Positions 1-6,320 of a DNA stretch of 7,950 bases are shown here, one piece after another. This DNA is from an uncultured Caulobacteraceae bacterium (GTDB lineage: Bacteria > Pseudomonadota > Alphaproteobacteria > Caulobacterales > Caulobacteraceae). The notes under the pieces are model-generated. The model saw only the letters and a list, made by a program, of their open reading frames with translations, did no database searches and was not told where the DNA came from. Position numbers and translations under genes: made by a program. The first letter of the stretch is position 1; every line of letters starts with the position of its first letter. Location: positions 1-7,950 of the forward strand of contig CAISGS010000005.1 in the NCBI GenBank assembly GCA_903884915.1, written 5' to 3'.

Positions 1-1
1 C

Positions 2-934
2 ATGACCGTTCAGCAGCTTTTAGGCGTCAATATGGGCGTCCTATCGATCTATATATTTTTCGGTCTAATCGCGGTGGAACTGGTTGCCATCAAGCTCTTC
101 AAGGCTAAGGGTGAGGTTCCCGCCAAGGATAGTATCATCAGTATCGGTATGGGCCTGCTTAGCGACCCGATGAATGCCCTGTCAGCGGTCATTACCCTCG
201 GCATCCTGTCCTTTGTGCAGCCCTATCAAATCCAGAAACTACCGCTGAACTGGACCATGTTTGCGCTCTGTTTTGTGCTCGATGATCTGCGCTTCTACAC
301 CCATCACCGCATCGCCCATCGCTGCCGCTGGGTCTGGGCCATGCATGTGGTTCATCATTCGAGCCAGAACTACAACTTCCCCATCGCGCTTCGTCAGGCC
401 TGGACCAAGCATTTTACCGGCACCATGTTGCTGAAGATTCCGCTGGTGCTGGTCGGTTTTGACCCGGTGATGGTCACCTTCTGCGGCGTGCTTAATGCCA
501 CCTATCAGTTCTTCCTCCATACCGAGACCATCGATCGGATGCCGCGCTGGTTTGAATATATCTTCAACACCCCGTCACACCATCGGGTCCATCACGGCAA
601 TAATCCGCGCTATCTGGATACCAACTATGCCGGGGTTCTGATCATTTGGGACCGCATGCTTGGCACCTTTGCAGAGGAAGATCGCGCGGATCGCCCTGTC
701 TATGGTCTGGTGAATAATCTCAACAGCTTCAATCCGTTCACGATCCTGACCCATGAATATATTGGCATTGCCAAGGACGTGGTTCAGCGCGGTCTGACGC
801 CCTTGCAAAGGCTGGCCTACATCTTTGCGCCGCCGGGATGGAGCCATGATGGGTCACGTCAGTCGTCGCTCGACATCAAGCGGCAAGCCGGACTGATCGC
901 GGCGGAGCCGGTTCCTGCTGAAAAGGCGGCCTGA
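2..934 (+). CDS. Sterol desaturase / fatty acid hydroxylase superfamily membrane protein
   Basis: This is an integral membrane di-iron oxygenase of the fatty acid hydroxylase superfamily, whose members hydroxylate or desaturate lipids, sterols or carotenoids using O2. The sequence carries the three histidine clusters that bind the two irons: HHxxxH at residues 101-106, HxxHH at 115-119 and HxxHH at 194-198 (SHHRVHHGN context). H137 and H173 are further conserved-looking histidines. Hydrophobic segments lie at about 12-30, 58-72, 84-94 and 140-172, consistent with a membrane protein whose histidines face the cytoplasm. The length of 310 aa is normal for bacterial members. The ATG is at the second base of the window, so neither the ribosome binding site nor a possible upstream extension can be seen. 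A second in-frame ATG is codon 11. The next gene follows after 3 bp, suggesting co-transcription. The superfamily is secure, but the substrate cannot be read from the sequence. Confidence 0.88.
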   Translation: MTVQQLLGVNMGVLSIYIFFGLIAVELVAIKLFKAKGEVPAKDSIISIGMGLLSDPMNALSAVITLGILSFVQPYQIQKLPLNWTMFALCFVLDDLRFYTHHRIAHRCRWVWAMHVVHHSSQNYNFPIALRQAWTKHFTGTMLLKIPLVLVGFDPVMVTFCGVLNATYQFFLHTETIDRMPRWFEYIFNTPSHHRVHHGNNPRYLDTNYAGVLIIWDRMLGTFAEEDRADRPVYGLVNNLNSFNPFTILTHEYIGIAKDVVQRGLTPLQRLAYIFAPPGWSHDGSRQSSLDIKRQAGLIAAEPVPAEKAA

Positions 935-937
935 ACC

Positions 938-1522
938 ATGCCCGTTCATTATGCCCTGTCAGACGGTTTGGTTGGTGTTCTTGGAATGTGGGGCCTCTGG
1001 ACCTTGGCCCGGCGCGGCCAGCTTCTGGCGGGCCTTGGTCTGGGTCTCTTTGGTTTGGCCGGATTGATTGGCGTCGTTAGGATCACAAGCGGTCTGATCG
1101 AGCCGATGGCGGTGCTTCACAAGTCGGTGTCGCAACTGGGCGGTTTGGCCGGGTTGATCCTGATCCTGAGCGGTTTGGTGCGTCATCTGGGCCTGAAGGT
1201 TCCTGCGCTCGGCGTACTCGCTGCAGCAACTGTGGCTGTGGCCATCGCAGTTCGGATGCCTGCGGTCGGGCAGGGGCTGTTCGCTGCAGGCCTATTGGCT
1301 GGGATCGTGGTTCTGGCCGTGGCGCCGGGGGCCGTGAGTTTGCGGGCGCAGTCGGCTCTAGCCTTCGGACTGATGCTGCCCAACGTGCTTTTGCTGCGCA
1401 GTGCCCCGGCCCTAAACCCTGATCTGCGCTGGCATGCTTACCATCTGATCGTCGCCCTCTGGCTGCTGCTTTTGCCCTTTTGCCTGAGTGAGCGCGTGAA
1501 GGCCGCGCCAGAGGCTGCCTAA
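938..1522 (+). CDS. Small polytopic membrane protein of unknown function
   Basis: I do not recognise this 194-aa protein. It is extremely rich in Leu, Ala, Val and Gly, with about six or seven membrane segments (roughly residues 8-22, 28-47, 67-82, 90-104, 110-130, 138-153 and 166-182). Between segments there are short basic loops (RR near 25, R82, R147), and the tail is short and charged. No signal peptide, cofactor motif or catalytic motif is apparent. It starts 3 bp after the stop codon of the di-iron hydroxylase gene, with a weak AAAAGG at 921-926 as ribosome binding site, so the two are probably co-transcribed and translationally coupled. By position it could be a membrane partner of the hydroxylase, but that is inference only. 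The ORF is supported by its spacing and by uniform hydrophobic composition. Antisense frames over the same stretch lack any family features. Confidence 0.75.
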   Translation: MPVHYALSDGLVGVLGMWGLWTLARRGQLLAGLGLGLFGLAGLIGVVRITSGLIEPMAVLHKSVSQLGGLAGLILILSGLVRHLGLKVPALGVLAAATVAVAIAVRMPAVGQGLFAAGLLAGIVVLAVAPGAVSLRAQSALAFGLMLPNVLLLRSAPALNPDLRWHAYHLIVALWLLLLPFCLSERVKAAPEAA

Positions 1523-1612
1523 CCGAAAATCAAATCGGGACCAGCCCTTTACTTTCAAGCGCGATATGGTCGAAGTGGGGAAACCAAACAAAAATCCCGG
1601 AGAGGATCCCCC

Positions 1613-2890
1613 ATGAGCAGCCAAAGCCAGTTCGGGTTCAACCCCAATGACGATCTCAACGACCTTCGCATGAGCGAAGCCTCGGCCCCGCTCTATGAGC
1701 ACGTCAAGCGCTTCATCGCCGAGACCGTGACCCCGATGCAGGACGAGTTCCGCAAGCTCGGTGAAGGCAATCAGGATCGTTGGAACTTTGCGCCCGGCCA
1801 ACTGGACGTGCTGGAAGTGGCCAAGAACAAGGCCAAGGCTGAAGGCCTGTGGAACTTCTTCCTGCCCGACGCAGAAACCGGCGTGGGCCTGAACAATCTG
1901 GACTATGCCTATATCGCCGCAGAACTTGGCAAGGCCCCGATGGCCTCTGAGGTCATGAACTGCTCGGCGCCCGACACGGGCAATATGGAAGTGCTCGAAC
2001 GGGTCGGCACCCACGAGCAAAAGGAGCGCTGGCTCAAGCCGCTGCTGAACGGTGAAATCCGCTCGGCCTACGCCATGACTGAGCCCAATGTCGCCTCGTC
2101 AGACGCCAAGAACGTCGCCACCAGCGCTGTCCTCGACGGCAATGAGTGGGTGATCAATGGCGAGAAGTTCTACATCTCCGGTGCCGGTGATCCGCGCTGC
2201 AAGATCATGATCACGATGGTCCGCACCAGCCCTGATGCGCCTAGCCACAAGCAGCAGTCGCAGATCTTGGTGCCTATCGACACCCCGGGCGTTCATATCC
2301 TCGGCCCCATGCATGTCTTTGGTCAAGACCATGCCCCACGCGGCCATATGCACATCAAGTTCGATAATGTCCGGGTCCCTAAGGATAATATCCTTCTGGG
2401 TGAAGGCCGTGGCTTTGAGATCAGCCAAGTGCGCCTCGGCCCTGGCCGTATCCACCACTGCATGCGCACCATCGGGAAGGCGGAAGCTGCGCTGGACATG
2501 ATGGTCACGCGCGGCGTGTCCCGCGAAGCCTTCGGTCGTAAACTGGCCTATCTCGGCGGCAATGTCGAAATCATCTCCCGCGCCCGGATCGAGATCGAGT
2601 CCATGCGCCTGATGGTGCTCAAGGCCGCTAAGGCTATGGATGTTCTGGGCAACCGCGAAGCGCGCGTCTGGGTCAGCATGGTCAAGGCCATGGTGCCAGA
2701 GCGGGCCTGCAAGATCATCGATCAGGCCATGCAGATCCACGGCGCCACGGGCATCTCGCAATGGACCCCACTGGCCGGTCTCTATGCCGATGTCCGCCAC
2801 CTGCGCTTTGCCGACGGTCCCGATGAGGTCCACCACATGGTCGTCGGCCGCAACGAGATCCGCCAATATGAGGCTGCCGCCGCGAGCTAG
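1613..2890 (+). CDS. Acyl-CoA dehydrogenase (ACAD10/11-like)
   Basis: This FAD-dependent enzyme introduces a trans-2,3 double bond into an acyl-CoA and passes electrons to electron transfer flavoprotein. The fold order is complete: an N-terminal helical domain (about 25-150), then the signature YAMTEPNVASSDAKN at 153-167 that starts the beta domain and contacts flavin and substrate. The C-terminal helical domain has FGRKL at 307-311 (the Arg expected to touch the FAD pyrophosphate) and QIHGATG at 374-380. The C-terminal motif DGPDEVH begins at D401. D401 lies where medium-chain enzymes have the catalytic Glu of YEGT, a replacement I associate with the ACAD10/11 branch. At 425 aa it is family-typical. 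The start is well supported: GGAGAGG at 1599-1605, 7 nt before the ATG, and the 90-bp gap upstream suggests its own promoter. The substrate is unknown; a branched, cyclic or hydroxylated acyl-CoA is possible but unproven. Confidence 0.93.
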   Translation: MSSQSQFGFNPNDDLNDLRMSEASAPLYEHVKRFIAETVTPMQDEFRKLGEGNQDRWNFAPGQLDVLEVAKNKAKAEGLWNFFLPDAETGVGLNNLDYAYIAAELGKAPMASEVMNCSAPDTGNMEVLERVGTHEQKERWLKPLLNGEIRSAYAMTEPNVASSDAKNVATSAVLDGNEWVINGEKFYISGAGDPRCKIMITMVRTSPDAPSHKQQSQILVPIDTPGVHILGPMHVFGQDHAPRGHMHIKFDNVRVPKDNILLGEGRGFEISQVRLGPGRIHHCMRTIGKAEAALDMMVTRGVSREAFGRKLAYLGGNVEIISRARIEIESMRLMVLKAAKAMDVLGNREARVWVSMVKAMVPERACKIIDQAMQIHGATGISQWTPLAGLYADVRHLRFADGPDEVHHMVVGRNEIRQYEAAAAS

Positions 2891-2914
2891 GTTGTAAAAC
2901 AAGGCCCCTTAAGT

Positions 2915-2949
2915 CTTCCTCGTGCTTCGACAGGCTCAGCATGAGGAAG
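2915..2949. repeat. REP-like palindromic repeat, copy 1
   Basis: This is an imperfect palindrome 25 bp after the acyl-CoA dehydrogenase stop codon. The 11-nt left arm (2915-2925) pairs with the right arm (2939-2949) with a single G-T wobble (2922/2942), around a 13-nt loop TTCGACAGGCTCA (2926-2938). From memory, repeats with this core are very common between genes in Caulobacterales and Sphingomonadales genomes. The reverse complement of the same loop recurs at 3045-3057. It could act as an mRNA 3' end stabiliser or as a weak terminator for the upstream gene, but no T-run follows the stem. Confidence 0.8.
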
Positions 2950-2980
2950 GCTGAGAGGTCAGCACTGTTCCATTCATCCT

Positions 2981-3045
2981 ATCCTCATCCTCATCCTCAT
3001 CCTCATCCTCATCCTCATCCTCATCCTCATCCTCATCCTCATCCT
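2981..3045. repeat. Perfect ATCCTC hexanucleotide tandem array (10.8 copies)
   Basis: Ten uninterrupted ATCCTC units run from 2981 to 3040, followed by ATCCT at 3041-3045. A degenerate unit (TCATCCT at 2974-2980, missing one C) precedes the array. There is no mismatch within the array, which suggests recent expansion or contraction by slippage. The last two units double as the left arm of the hairpin at 3032-3070. The array sits 53 bp before the start codon of the hotdog gene at 3098, so copy-number change would alter leader length by multiples of 6 without touching any reading frame. One strand is pure pyrimidine except for its A, giving strong strand asymmetry. Confidence 0.97.
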
Positions 3046-3070
3046 GAGCCTGTCGAAGGACGAGGATGAG
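3032..3070. repeat. REP-like palindromic repeat, copy 2 (inverted)
   Basis: The 13-nt left arm (3032-3044) pairs with the right arm (3058-3070) with a single mismatch (A3041/C3061), around loop TGAGCCTGTCGAA (3045-3057). That loop is the exact reverse complement of the copy 1 loop. Copy 1 and copy 2 therefore face each other, like the paired units of bacterial interspersed mosaic elements. The left arm is made of hexamer array units. The right arm ends 27 nt before the start codon at 3098, so a folded transcript would place this hairpin in the 5' leader of the hotdog gene. There is no T-run after the stem. Confidence 0.8.
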
Positions 3071-3097
3071 ACCTCCCTCCACCACGGGACCCTCACC

Positions 3098-4012
3098 ATG
3101 AGCTTCACCACCCCCCTGATCCTTTCTGGCCCCTTGCGTCAGCCTCACCAGATGTTGGCCGATCAGGAATATGGCGGCCATAGCTCGATCCATGATGATG
3201 CCATGGCCGAGAAACTGGGCTTTCGGGCTGGTCCCATTGAAGGGCCCACCCAATTCAGTTTGTTCCCGCCCTTGCTGGCCCAGATTTGGGGACAGGCTTG
3301 GTATGAGCGCGGCTGTCTCTCGTCCCACTATCTGAACATGGTCATTGAGGGTGAAGAGGTTCAGGCCTTTGCCGAGGTCCCGCCCGCGGGGGCCACCTCG
3401 ACCCGGGTCTGGGCGCAGAAGGCCGATGGGACGCCCGTTCTTGAGGCCAGCGCCAGTATCGGCCCGGACTTTGGTCAGACCCTGCTGGAAAAGCGCATGG
3501 CCGACCTGCGCCCGCCTGAAAAGCTGCTGATCCTCGAAGATCTGCATGTCGGCATGACCGGCGCGGTTGATGAGCCTGTGCGGATGGAGCCGGACCAGCA
3601 TATGGGCGCGCTCTATCCCTTCAGTCTCAATCAAAAGCTGGCAGTGATCACCGAGACCTCGCCTTGGTATTTCGACCCCGCCTCATCACCTTGGGGGCGG
3701 GCGATCATTCCTTTGGAGATGATCAGCGTCTTGGCCGAATATTCCAGCCGCCAAGCGGCCTTCCCGGTTAAGGGACCGGCGGTGGGCCTATTTGCCGATC
3801 AGGAGATCCGCCTGATCGACGGGCCTCTGTTCGTCGGTGAGGACTATATTATTCGCCGCGAGATCGCCGCCTTGGCCGAAAGCCGCCGGACCGAATCCTA
3901 TTGGGTCCGCACCCGCATCTTTGATGCGAGCGGCAAGAAACAGGTGGCGGAGATGCTGCTCAACCACGCGACCTTGAAACATTCCTATGCGGGCTATGCC
4001 GAGGCCGGCTGA
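3098..4012 (+). CDS. Tandem hotdog-fold (MaoC-like) protein
   Basis: This 304-aa protein appears to contain two hotdog domains, the fold of enoyl-CoA hydratases and thioesterases. The first (about 20-125) has a MaoC-like signature: [15 protein letters not shown] at 28-42, then a GPIEGPTQF turn at 45-53 and hydrophobic helix 54-65. The second (about 185-295) begins near SPWGRAIIP at 197-205 and includes a beta-strand-rich stretch 226-292. The GDxNPxH consensus of (R)-hydratases is only partly kept: H32 aligns with the catalytic His, but the Asp position reads as G27, so hydratase activity is uncertain. The ATG has a weak GGGA at 3086-3089. Upstream lies the REP-like/hexamer cluster. Its last 19 bp overlap the convergent lldD gene. 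It may act with the nearby acyl-CoA dehydrogenase on an acyl-CoA, as hydratase, thioesterase or non-catalytic binding protein. Confidence 0.75.
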   Translation: MSFTTPLILSGPLRQPHQMLADQEYGGHSSIHDDAMAEKLGFRAGPIEGPTQFSLFPPLLAQIWGQAWYERGCLSSHYLNMVIEGEEVQAFAEVPPAGATSTRVWAQKADGTPVLEASASIGPDFGQTLLEKRMADLRPPEKLLILEDLHVGMTGAVDEPVRMEPDQHMGALYPFSLNQKLAVITETSPWYFDPASSPWGRAIIPLEMISVLAEYSSRQAAFPVKGPAVGLFADQEIRLIDGPLFVGEDYIIRREIAALAESRRTESYWVRTRIFDASGKKQVAEMLLNHATLKHSYAGYAEAG

Positions 4013-5139
4013 ACCAGCAGATGCGGGCCAAGCTCTGAAATGGACTTGGCCCCGGTCAGGGCCATGGCCACGCGCATTTCGCGCTCGATCAGGCTGAGCA
4101 GGTGGCTGACCCCGGCTTGGCCGTGGGTGGCAAGGGCGTAGATATAGGCCCGGCCAAGCAGCACGCCTTGGGCGCCTAGGCTCAGCATCCGAACCACATC
4201 CAGACCGGATCGAATGCCGCCATCGGCCAGCAGAGTGATCTGGCTGCCAACCGCGCCTGCGATGGCGGGCAGGGCGCGGGCGGTCGAGAGGACGCCGTCC
4301 AGTTGACGACCCCCATGGTTGGACACGACCAGACCATCGGCGCCGAACCGAACCGCGTCCTTGGCGTCCTCTGGGTCCAAAATGCCCTTGATGATGATCT
4401 TCCCGGGCCAGAAATCGCGCACCCACTGAATGTCGCGCCAACTGATCGAGGGATCAAAATTGGCCCCGATCCAGCCCATATAGTCTTCCAGTCCAATGGC
4501 CTTACCCAGATAGGCGGAGATATTGCCAAGGTCATGGGGGTGTCCCAGAAGCCCGACATCGAGCGCCCATTGCGGCTTGGTCACGGCTTGGGTCATCCGG
4601 CGCAGCGGGGCCATAGGGCCGCTCATTCCGGCATGGGCGTCGCGATAGCGCGAACCGGGAACCGGCATATCGACCGTAAAGATCAGGGTGGTGATCCCTT
4701 GGGCCAAGGCGCGTTCCAAAACGCTCTTCATGAAGCCGCGATCCTTGAGCACATAGAGCTGGAACCAGATCGGCTTGCTGACCGCCGCGCTGACCTCTTC
4801 GAGCGAGCAGACGCTGACGGTCGAGAGCGTATAACCAATTCCAGCCTTCTCAGCGGCCCTAGAGGCCTGCACCTCGCCGCGCCGCGCATAGATGCCAGCC
4901 AGTCCGACAGGGGCAAGGGCGATGGGCATGGCGAGGTCTTGATCAAACAGGCGGGTCTTGAGGCTGATATCGGCCACATCGCGAAGAACCCGTTGGCGCA
5001 AGGTCACATCGGACAGGTCGCTGACATTGCGCCGTAATGTGTGCTCGGCATTGGCACCGCCATCGAGATAGTCGAACAGGAAGCGCGGCAGTCGGCGGCG
5101 CGCGGCCTCGCGATAGTCTGTCGGCGCTGAAATGATCAT
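3994..5139 (-). CDS. lldD: FMN-dependent L-lactate dehydrogenase LldD
   Basis: This membrane-associated enzyme of the alpha-hydroxy-acid oxidase family oxidises L-lactate to pyruvate and passes electrons via FMN to the respiratory quinone pool. The protein reads very close to E. coli LldD along its whole length, for example [21 protein letters not shown] near the N terminus, [26 protein letters not shown], and [10 protein letters not shown] near the C terminus. Family active-site residues are all present: Y24, Q127, Y129, T155, R164, K251, catalytic H275 and R278 in [11 protein letters not shown]306 with GGIR (FMN phosphate site), and GR at 329-330. At 381 aa it is slightly shorter than E. 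coli LldD at the C terminus. The start at 5139 matches the MIISA N terminus of E. coli LldD; the upstream GGGA is weak. Its stop codon lies inside the convergent hotdog gene (19-bp overlap). No lldP permease or lldR regulator lies in the window. Confidence 0.96.
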   Translation of the reverse strand: MIISAPTDYREAARRRLPRFLFDYLDGGANAEHTLRRNVSDLSDVTLRQRVLRDVADISLKTRLFDQDLAMPIALAPVGLAGIYARRGEVQASRAAEKAGIGYTLSTVSVCSLEEVSAAVSKPIWFQLYVLKDRGFMKSVLERALAQGITTLIFTVDMPVPGSRYRDAHAGMSGPMAPLRRMTQAVTKPQWALDVGLLGHPHDLGNISAYLGKAIGLEDYMGWIGANFDPSISWRDIQWVRDFWPGKIIIKGILDPEDAKDAVRFGADGLVVSNHGGRQLDGVLSTARALPAIAGAVGSQITLLADGGIRSGLDVVRMLSLGAQGVLLGRAYIYALATHGQAGVSHLLSLIEREMRVAMALTGAKSISELGPHLLVQPASA

Positions 5140-5187
5140 TGGCTCGGTCCCGTTCCGGCGCTTGGCCCCAGACTAGACCGCTTTGAC

Positions 5188-5202
5188 GATAGGTTTTCTA
5201 TC
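5188..5202. promoter_or_regulatory. GATAG-N5-CTATC dyad between divergent lldD and yghU
   Basis: A perfect 5-5-5 dyad (GATAG, 5-nt spacer GTTTT, CTATC) lies in the 204-bp gap (5140-5343) between lldD on the minus strand and yghU on the plus strand. It is 49 bp before the lldD start. Its size and symmetry fit an operator for a dimeric regulator, but no regulator gene is in the window. A TTGACG hexamer at 5183-5188 abuts it, though I find no well-spaced -10 for it. The rest of the gap shows no gene: it is readable in frame with yghU from a TTG at 5206, but that extension has no homology to the YghU N terminus. Confidence 0.3.
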
Positions 5203-5343
5203 CTTTTGGACGCGATCCTAGAAAAATCCGTTTCACATTTGCGCAGGACAGGTCAGCTTGGCATCAACGCGATGGGTCCAATCCGGCCATCGATAGTATT
5301 TGGGGGCAGGGCGCTCGCCTTGCCCATGACGGGAGCTAAAGCC

Positions 5344-6219
5344 ATGACCGAACAGACCCCCTATGTACCGCCGAAAATCTGGTCCTGGAACAAGGACAAT
5401 GGCGGCCAGTTTGCCAATATTAACCGCCCGATCGCGGGTGCGACCCATGAGAAGGAATTGCCGATCGGACGCCATCCGCTTCAGCTCTATTCCTTGGGCA
5501 CCCCCAACGGCGTTAAGGTCACGGTCATGCTGGAGGAGCTGTTGGCTCTGGGCCACAGCGGCGCGGAATATGATGCTTGGCTGGTTCGCATCAATACCGG
5601 CGACCAGTTCAGCAGTGGCTTTGTCGCGGCCAATCCCAATTCCAAGATCCCCGCCCTTGTCGATCGCAGTGGCCCTGAGCCGATCCGGGTCTTTGAGTCC
5701 GGCGCGATCTTGATGTACCTCGCCGAAAAGTTTGGTGAATTCCTACCAACCGGCGGCAAGGCCCGCGCCGAATGTCTGTCTTGGCTGATGTGGCAGATGG
5801 GTAGCGCGCCCTATCTGGGCGGCGGCTTTGGCCACTTCTATGCCTATGCGCCGTTCAAGATTGAATATGCCATCGACCGGTTCGCCATGGAGGTGAAGCG
5901 TCAGCTCGACGTGCTCGACCAACATCTGGCCACGAACCAGTATATGGCCGGGGATGACTATACGATTGCCGACATGGCCATCTGGTCCTGGTACGGCGCT
6001 ATGGCCAAGGGCATGCTCTATGAGGGCGGTGAGTTCTTGCAGGTCCAGACCTATACCAACCTGATCCGCTGGACCGATCAGATTGCGGAGCGTCCGGCCG
6101 TCAAGCGTGGGCGCATGGTCAACCGTCCCTTCGGCGACCCAGCCAGCCAACTGCTCGAGCGTCACGATGCCAGCGACTTTGATCTGCGTACGACCGATAA
6201 GCTCAACGCGCAGAGCTAA
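5344..6219 (+). CDS. yghU: Glutathione transferase-like disulfide-bond reductase YghU
   Basis: This is a Nu-class GST homologue. E. coli YghU binds two glutathione molecules and reduces disulfides rather than conjugating substrates. The protein parallels E. coli YghU from end to end: GGQFANINRPIAGATHEK (20-37), HPLQLYSLGTPNGVKV (44-59), DQFSSGFVAANPNSKIPAL (87-105), VFESGAILMYLAEKFG (116-131), GGGFGHFYAYAPFKIEYAI (159-177), GDDYTIADMAIW (203-214) and ERHDASDFD near the end. T53 and N55 lie in the loop that contacts the glutathione thiol in this class. P103 is the cis-proline and E118-S119 bind the gamma-glutamyl end. The start at 5344 is chosen because MTEQTPYVPPKIWSW matches the family N terminus and GGGAG at 5331-5335 sits 8 nt upstream. 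Earlier in-frame starts (from TTG 5206) would add up to 46 unrelated residues. Length is 291 aa, normal. It is probably a cytosolic thiol-redox/detoxification enzyme. Confidence 0.95.
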   Translation: MTEQTPYVPPKIWSWNKDNGGQFANINRPIAGATHEKELPIGRHPLQLYSLGTPNGVKVTVMLEELLALGHSGAEYDAWLVRINTGDQFSSGFVAANPNSKIPALVDRSGPEPIRVFESGAILMYLAEKFGEFLPTGGKARAECLSWLMWQMGSAPYLGGGFGHFYAYAPFKIEYAIDRFAMEVKRQLDVLDQHLATNQYMAGDDYTIADMAIWSWYGAMAKGMLYEGGEFLQVQTYTNLIRWTDQIAERPAVKRGRMVNRPFGDPASQLLERHDASDFDLRTTDKLNAQS

Positions 6220-6247
6220 GGGGTATTACGACCCTAGGGCGTAGGGA

Positions 6248-6276
6248 TTGACCATCTGAAGGGGTTGGTCTATCCA
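6248..6276 (+). promoter_or_regulatory. Candidate sigma-70-type promoter of the cobalamin riboswitch-btuB transcript
   Basis: TTGACC at 6248-6253 is separated by exactly 17 nt from TATCCA at 6271-6276. Transcription would begin near 6283, just before the leader hairpin at 6285-6314 and the aptamer. The -35 element is good and the -10 is poor beyond its TAT, so this is a moderate prediction. Its position, between the yghU stop and the riboswitch, is where the promoter is expected. Confidence 0.35.
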
Positions 6277-6285
6277 ATTAGATAG
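6270..6285. promoter_or_regulatory. CTATC-N6-GATAG dyad overlapping the candidate -10
   Basis: This perfect dyad of CTATC and GATAG arms around CAATTA overlaps the proposed -10 element of the btuB leader. The arms are the same five bases as in the dyad at 5188-5202, but in the opposite order. It could be an operator, or chance symmetry in an AT-richer promoter stretch. No cognate regulator is in the window. Confidence 0.25.
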
Positions 6286-6314
6286 GGTGTCGGCTCTTTG
6301 CAGAGTCGGCACCC
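6285..6314 (+). other. Strong leader hairpin just upstream of the riboswitch aptamer
   Basis: A 13-bp stem forms between 6285-6297 and 6302-6314, closed by loop TTGC. As RNA it has only two G-U wobbles and no mismatch. It lies 65 nt after the yghU stop codon and 6 nt before the aptamer. The stem is followed by GCAATTT rather than a run of T, so it is a poor intrinsic terminator on either strand. It could still mark the 3' end of the yghU mRNA or protect the 5' end of the btuB leader. Confidence 0.55.
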
Positions 6315-6320
6315 GCAATT

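Noticed and set aside
2099..2902. Long minus-strand frame of 267 codons opposite the acyl-CoA dehydrogenase
   Set aside because: It is a by-product of GC-rich codon bias in the sense gene, which has complete family motifs; the antisense product matches nothing I know.
2915..2949. Hairpin considered as an intrinsic terminator of the acyl-CoA dehydrogenase gene
   Set aside because: No T-run follows the stem on the plus strand, and the core recurs inverted nearby, which fits a dispersed repeat better. A weak terminator role is not excluded.
2981..3045. Array considered as CRISPR
   Set aside because: The units are 6 bp and contiguous without spacers, so this is a microsatellite-type tandem repeat.
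2936..3634. Minus-strand reading frame with a run of alternating Asp-Glu residues
   Set aside because: The acidic run is only the hexamer array read on the opposite strand. The rest is antisense to the well-supported hotdog gene and has no family features or good ribosome binding site.
4303..5037. Plus-strand frame of 244 codons opposite lldD
   Set aside because: It mirrors a gene whose product matches LldD along its full length, with all active-site residues.
5206..5343. N-terminal extension of YghU from an upstream TTG
   Set aside because: The 46 added residues do not resemble the YghU N terminus, and a good ribosome binding site precedes the ATG at 5344.
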